A DNA stretch of 16,538 nt from DATNPH01 sp036703315 (GTDB lineage: Bacteria > Cyanobacteriota > Cyanobacteriia > Cyanobacteriales > Coleofasciculaceae). Each line of letters opens with the position of its first letter. Within the stretch, counting starts at the first letter, position 1. The position numbers were made by a program, and so were the translations under genes. The stretch lies in the NCBI GenBank assembly GCA_036703315.1, contig DATNPH010000030.1:1-16538 (forward strand). The letters run 5' to 3'. Under the pieces are notes generated by a model. That model did not search any database, had not been told where the DNA came from, and worked only from the letters and a program-made list of their open reading frames with translations. Below, in pieces: positions 13,538-16,538 of the stretch.

Positions 13538-14149
13538 CTAACCAGGCGGTAGGATAACCTTGTCAATCACATGAATGATACCGTTGCTTGCCTTGATGTC
13601 TGCTTTAACGACTTTTGCATCATTTACCATGACACCACTTGAACCGACTTTGACTTGCACTGAAGCACCTTCTAGCGTCTTTGTCTCTCCAGATGTAAGG
13701 GAGCTAGAGGTATTTTCACCTTGAACCACATGGTAGGTGAGAATTTTAACCAAGGTGTCTTTATTTTCTGGCTTTAACAGTTCATCGATCGCACCTTTGG
13801 GCAGAGCAGCAAAAGCTTCATCCGTTGGCGCAAAAACAGTGTATGGACCACCAGCACCTAATGTTTTGTCTAGCCCTGCCGCTTTCAATGCAGCTGTTAA
13901 GGTTTTGAAGGAGCCATTAGAGGCTGCAACATCAACAACGTTACCGCTTGTAGTTGTCGAGTTCCTGGCTGGAGCGGTAGATGGATATGTCGGCTTAGTT
14001 TCGCCTTGAGTCTGAGTCGGCATGCTGGGGGACTGAGTCTCCCCACTAGATTCTGGCATGTTTCCTGCTAACACCGGAAGTGTCACGAAAGCACTAGCGA
14101 CTCCTACGAGAGCAGCAAACCTCTTAACTGATTTGGAAAATTTACGCAC
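13538..14149 (-). CDS. secreted fasciclin (FAS1) domain protein
   Basis: A 203-residue exported protein. Residues 1-28 are a signal peptide (basic start, hydrophobic core, PVLA before GN). Residues 30-68 form a low-complexity Ser/Thr/Pro/Gln linker. A single FAS1 domain fills about 70-203, with the H1 motif YTVFAPTDEAFAALP, the central ILTYHVVQG and the H2 motif SNGIIHVIDKVILPPG. FAS1 domains mediate adhesion or extracellular binding; in cyanobacteria such single-domain secreted proteins are common, but their partners are not defined. The start is a GTG at 14149; an in-frame TAA lies three codons upstream, so no earlier start is possible, and AGGAG sits about 12 bases before it, a long spacing. 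There is no lipobox cysteine, so the protein is likely periplasmic or extracellular rather than a lipoprotein. It appears to be a single-gene unit, ending at the hairpin at 13485-13510. Confidence 0.92.
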   Translation of the reverse strand: MRKFSKSVKRFAALVGVASAFVTLPVLAGNMPESSGETQSPSMPTQTQGETKPTYPSTAPARNSTTTSGNVVDVAASNGSFKTLTAALKAAGLDKTLGAGGPYTVFAPTDEAFAALPKGAIDELLKPENKDTLVKILTYHVVQGENTSSSLTSGETKTLEGASVQVKVGSSGVMVNDAKVVKADIKASNGIIHVIDKVILPPG

Positions 14150-14377
14150 CTTTAGTTAGGTCTCCTATTAAGAGATTTTACGAATTGCTTCGGTTAGCAT
14201 ATGCGTATTACGAAATATAAAGTATCTACCTTTAGGAGGAACCAGGACAGCAAAACGGAGATGAATTACAGCCAATTGCCATTGAATAGAGAGTTGCAGC
14301 AGTAATTCAACTGGCTGTGGATAGATAGGTTCTACACTCTTGCGACAGAATTGCCAATCCAGATTCGTCGTGGCTAA
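14150..14377. other. intergenic region upstream of the fasciclin gene
   Basis: No gene seen. The minus strand should carry the fasciclin promoter; A/T-rich CTTTATATTTCG and CATATGCT near 14190-14225 are weak -10 candidates. On the plus strand AGGAGGAACC and an ATG at about 14261 would give only a nine-codon frame, so this is dismissed. Confidence 0.3.
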
Positions 14378-14582
14378 TTCAACTACTCCACCCTGCTACA
14401 CTTCGCCTGACGGCTTCGTTTCGCTGAGGGTGGAGATTGCATCTATCGTCCACTCGCTTCGAGGTGGGGGAATCCTGGCGAATCTAGTTGAAGAGGGCGC
14501 GGAGGCGGGGCGAGACGTAAGGAAGGATAGGGGAGTTAGGCGTCGGGATGATTCTTTCCCCACTCATCACTCACTACTCCCC
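14378..14582. repeat. nested inverted repeats between two secreted-protein genes
   Basis: TTCAACTA (14378-14385) faces TAGTTGAA (14485-14492), and inside these CTCCACCCT (14386-14394) faces AGGGTGGAG (14427-14435). The loop holds CTTCG-rich repeat wording typical of cyanobacterial dispersed repeats. A third pair, GGGGAGT (14530-14536) and ACTCCCC (14576-14582), encloses CACTCATCACTCACTACTCC-type heptameric sequence. A plus-strand ORF crosses this but is repeat-derived. The right-hand pair lies just past the stop of the secreted-protein gene at 14591. Confidence 0.45.
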
Positions 14583-14590
14583 ACGGTTAA

Positions 14591-14878
14591 CTAACTAACT
14601 TTCTGAAAAGGGTTAGCTAAATTAGCACAGTAACTATCACTCACCACTGTAGATGTAGAGGACATCTTTACAAGTTTTCTGTTAGATGATCGGTCGTGCA
14701 CCTGTTCTTCTGGATGCATAACCACCTTCTTACAAACGACTTGATTGCTGCCTATATCTGCAAAGCTCCACATATAACTTGCAAAGTCACGGCTAGTTGC
14801 GTGAGCTGGAGCTAGCCCAAAGGCAGTCAGTAACACTAACTCCAAAGTTACTAAAGCTACAACCACAAATTTCAGCAT
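14591..14878 (-). CDS. small secreted protein of unknown function
   Basis: A 95-residue ORF with a clear signal peptide, MLKFVVVALVTLELVLLTAF followed by GLAPAHA before TSRDF, leaving a mature chain of about 68 residues. The mature part contains two cysteines (in NQVVCKKV and in DSYCANL) that could form a disulfide, a mixed charged centre (HPEEQVHDRSSNRKLVK), and ends NPFQKVS. I do not recognise a family. AAGAG seven bases before the ATG at 14878 supports the start. It is followed by a repeat-rich non-coding stretch, then the fasciclin gene on the same strand; the gap of about 440 bases makes an operon unlikely. The plus-strand ABC transporter gene is divergent on its other side. That it is real rests on the signal peptide and ribosome site only. 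Confidence 0.62.
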   Translation of the reverse strand: MLKFVVVALVTLELVLLTAFGLAPAHATSRDFASYMWSFADIGSNQVVCKKVVMHPEEQVHDRSSNRKLVKMSSTSTVVSDSYCANLANPFQKVS

Positions 14879-15261
14879 GGATTTCTCTTGATCTACAAAG
14901 ATACCTTATCTGTACTTCTCTAATTATTTCCTGAGTTTCGATACTCGTAAAGAATAGTTATCTCTTTGTTAAGGCGATCGCCTGCACTCCTGGATTTCAC
15001 CCTACGACAAACCAGACCTGTGCAGTGCGGGTAGATGTTAGCGAAGCTAATGCCCCTACAGAATTCACAGATGAGCGCGATCGCACAAAGCTTAAAACTT
15101 TTCAATCTACTGAAAGTCGGAGTACGAATCAATGTCAAAGTACGATGGAAGTGGGAGAAGGCACTTCATCCATTGGACTTACCTGATTTGGTGATTAAAA
15201 TTATACTCAATCACCAAAGGGACAGGGAAGAACTAGCTGAACAAGGGATTGGGAATCTATC
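14879..15261. other. divergent intergenic region
   Basis: The 383 bases between the minus-strand secreted-protein gene and the plus-strand ABC ATPase hold two HIP1 octamers (near 14973 and 15080), a dispersed-repeat phrase around 15027-15059 (GGGTAGATGTTAGCGAAGC then TAATGCCCCTAC), and the inverted repeat at 15187-15218. ORFs on both strands cross the region but lack ribosome sites and family likeness. Confidence 0.4.
15187..15218 (+). promoter_or_regulatory. 10-bp inverted repeat enclosing a -10-like box, upstream of the ABC ATPase
   Basis: TTTGGTGATT (15187-15196) and AATCACCAAA (15209-15218) are perfectly complementary. The 12-base spacer AAAATTATACTC contains TATACT (15202-15207), a good -10 hexamer pointing at the ABC gene, whose GTG is 44 bases past the repeat. 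TTACCT, 17 bases upstream of the hexamer (15179-15184), is a weak -35. The arrangement suggests a dyad operator covering the promoter; a hairpin in RNA is the alternative. Confidence 0.45.
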
Positions 15262-16538
15262 GTGGCGCAGGTTGTTCTCGAAAATGTATACAAAAGCTAT
15301 TCCGGTCGTAAGGGAGAGCGAACCGTCACACCAGTAGCAGCAGAACCTCTGCTTTCATCGGTGGATGAGGCTCCAGTGATTACGGTTGACAAGTCTGCGC
15401 CTAAGTCTGGTGGCGTCAATGTCTTGCGGCGGATCACCCTGACGGTGCCAGATGGTGAGTTTATCGTGTTGGTTGGGCCTTCTGGCTGTGGCAAAAGCAC
15501 ATTGCTACGATTGATTGCTGGGTTAGAGCAGATGACTGGCGGGAATATCTGGGTAGGCGATCGCTTAATCAATGATCTACCTCCTAAGGAACGAGACATC
15601 GCGATGGTGTTTCAGAACTACGCCCTTTATCCTCACCTAAGTGTCTATGACAACATTGCTTTTGGACTGCGACGTACAAAAACGGGGAGTGGTGAGGAGC
15701 AAGCCTCAAGCCAGATTCCTCGATGGGTGGAGAATACAGCTGTGAGGATGACGCGATCGCTCCCTAAAGGACTCCGCTACCTGTCTGAGAAAGAGAAAGC
15801 TGTTGATGAGCAAGTCCGGAGGGTTGCTCAGCTATTACAAATAGAGCCACTTCTGGAGCGACTGCCTAAACAGCTGTCTGGAGGGCAAAGGCAACGGGTA
15901 GCACTAGGACGTGCTATCTCCCGCAATCCTCAAGTCTTTTTAATGGATGAACCTCTCTCCAACTTGGATGCCAAACTTCGAGCAGAAACCCGTACCCAAA
16001 TTGTTAAGCTTCAGCGGCAACTCGGAACAACAACAATCTACGTCACCCACGACCAAACTGAAGCCATGACGATGGGCGATCGCATCGCCGTCATGAATCT
16101 AGGTCAAATCCAACAGATTGCTCCCCCACTAGAACTTTACAACCACCCAGCCAACCAGTTCGTTGCCGAATTCATTGGTTCGCCGCCGATGAACTTTCTC
16201 CCAGTACAGGTTAAAGCACCTCTTCTGATTCATCATCCCCAGTTTCGCCTGACTCTCCCAGAAGCCTGGGCGTCAGTCCTACAACAATACAACGGACGTT
16301 CTCTAACCTTGGGCATTCGTCCAGAACATTTAACCGTCAGTGTTCCTGCTCCTAAAAACTTGCAAGTGAAAGTTGAGCTAGTAGAAGCATTAGGTAACGA
16401 CACCTATCTATCTGTTAGTCTGGCTGAGACATCCAGCCTCCAAGTGAGAATTCCACCTGATCAATTTGTGCAAATTGGTGATCAACTTTGGCTGTCGATG
16501 GCAGTAGACAAAATTCATTTATTTGACCCTCAAACGGG
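15262..16538 (+). CDS. sugar ABC transporter ATP-binding protein (MalK/UgpC family), nearly complete
   Basis: 425 codons are visible, ending FDPQTG, which in this family lies within a few residues of the C-terminus. The ATPase powers import of a sugar, polyol or glycerol-phosphate-type solute through partner permeases not in the window. Motifs: Walker A GPSGCGKS (72-79), Q-loop Q118 in MVFQNYALYPH, ABC signature LSGGQRQ (205-211), Walker B VFLMDEP (225-231), D-loop SNLDAK (233-238), H-loop H263. The C-terminal OB/TOBE regulatory region follows from about 300 (ELYNHPANQFVAEFIGSPPM; LGIRPEHL at 350-357). The GTG start at 15262 gives the usual MAQVVLENVYKSY opening; an in-frame TGA lies eight codons upstream. 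Two stretches exceed the family norm: residues 14-50 before VNVLRRIT, and 139-183 between the helical subdomain LRR and the VRRVAQLL helix. Both are low in hydrophobics and look like surface insertions. Confidence 0.95.
   Translation, partial: MAQVVLENVYKSYSGRKGERTVTPVAAEPLLSSVDEAPVITVDKSAPKSGGVNVLRRITLTVPDGEFIVLVGPSGCGKSTLLRLIAGLEQMTGGNIWVGDRLINDLPPKERDIAMVFQNYALYPHLSVYDNIAFGLRRTKTGSGEEQASSQIPRWVENTAVRMTRSLPKGLRYLSEKEKAVDEQVRRVAQLLQIEPLLERLPKQLSGGQRQRVALGRAISRNPQVFLMDEPLSNLDAKLRAETRTQIVKLQRQLGTTTIYVTHDQTEAMTMGDRIAVMNLGQIQQIAPPLELYNHPANQFVAEFIGSPPMNFLPVQVKAPLLIHHPQFRLTLPEAWASVLQQYNGRSLTLGIRPEHLTVSVPAPKNLQVKVELVEALGNDTYLSVSLAETSSLQVRIPPDQFVQIGDQLWLSMAVDKIHLFDPQT

Noticed and set aside
14340..14594. 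Plus-strand 84-codon ORF between the two secreted-protein genes
   Set aside because: It is made mostly of nested inverted repeats and heptamer-like sequence, with no ribosome site and no recognisable domain.
14920..15138. Minus-strand 72-codon ORF in the divergent intergenic region
   Set aside because: It covers HIP1 sites and a dispersed repeat phrase, with no ribosome site or domain; it would also lie directly upstream of the secreted-protein gene in its promoter.
15035..15337. Plus-strand 100-codon ORF ahead of the ABC ATPase
   Set aside because: It overlaps the ABC coding start in a different frame, has no ribosome site and no family likeness, and crosses a dispersed repeat and the inverted repeat at 15187-15218.

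Overview
The window reads as chromosomal DNA of a cyanobacterium, probably a filamentous one. HIP1 octamers (GCGATCGC) recur throughout, for example near 4383, 5274, 7379, 8487, 10085, 11455, 12332, 14973, 15080, 15558, 15752 and 16077. There is a giant hybrid Ser/Thr kinase-histidine kinase of a type common in filamentous cyanobacteria, and many of the GC-rich palindromic and heptameric short repeats those genomes carry. No rRNA, tRNA or CRISPR array was seen.

Layout. (1) 1-2016, minus strand: a GMC-family FAD oxidoreductase followed downstream by an SDR dehydrogenase that runs off the left edge. (2) 2392-2967, minus: an SDR gene that has lost its 5' end, including the nucleotide-binding motif. 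(3) 3115-9743, minus: a 1996-residue sensor (Ser/Thr kinase, AAA-type ATPase, helical repeat region, GAF, two PAS, HisKA_3 and HATPase) whose stop codon overlaps the region of its NarL/LuxR response regulator partner. Two short repeat elements appear to have been accommodated in frame inside the sensor. (4) 9744-10834: a gene-poor stretch of probable relics (transposase N-terminus, Uma2-like ends), a MITE-like element and stacked hairpins. (5) 10835-11017, minus: a small cyanobacterial-type protein with a good promoter, a palindrome inside the promoter spacer and a hairpin leader. (6) 11404-13359, minus: a cobalamin riboswitch followed by a CbtB-like peptide, a His-rich multi-pass membrane protein with two beta-sandwich-like ectodomains, and a DUF1636 cysteine-motif protein. 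This looks like a B12-repressed cobalt acquisition operon and is the most interesting unit here. (7) 13538-14149 and 14591-14878, minus: a secreted fasciclin-domain protein and a small secreted protein of unknown function. (8) 15262 to the right edge, plus: a MalK/UgpC-type sugar ABC transporter ATPase with a perfect 10-bp inverted repeat around a -10-like box upstream.

How the genes work together. The riboswitch operon would be switched off when B12 is plentiful and on when it is scarce, so its small membrane peptide, His-rich membrane protein and Cys-rich partner are inferred to capture or handle cobalt. The sensor and regulator form a translationally coupled two-component pair. The GMC and SDR enzymes plausibly act in sequence on an alcohol or aldehyde, but no substrate can be read from the sequence. 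A recurring theme is repeat invasion: at least three coding sequences contain in-frame insertions that look like dispersed short repeats, and one MITE-like element ends just after a stop codon.
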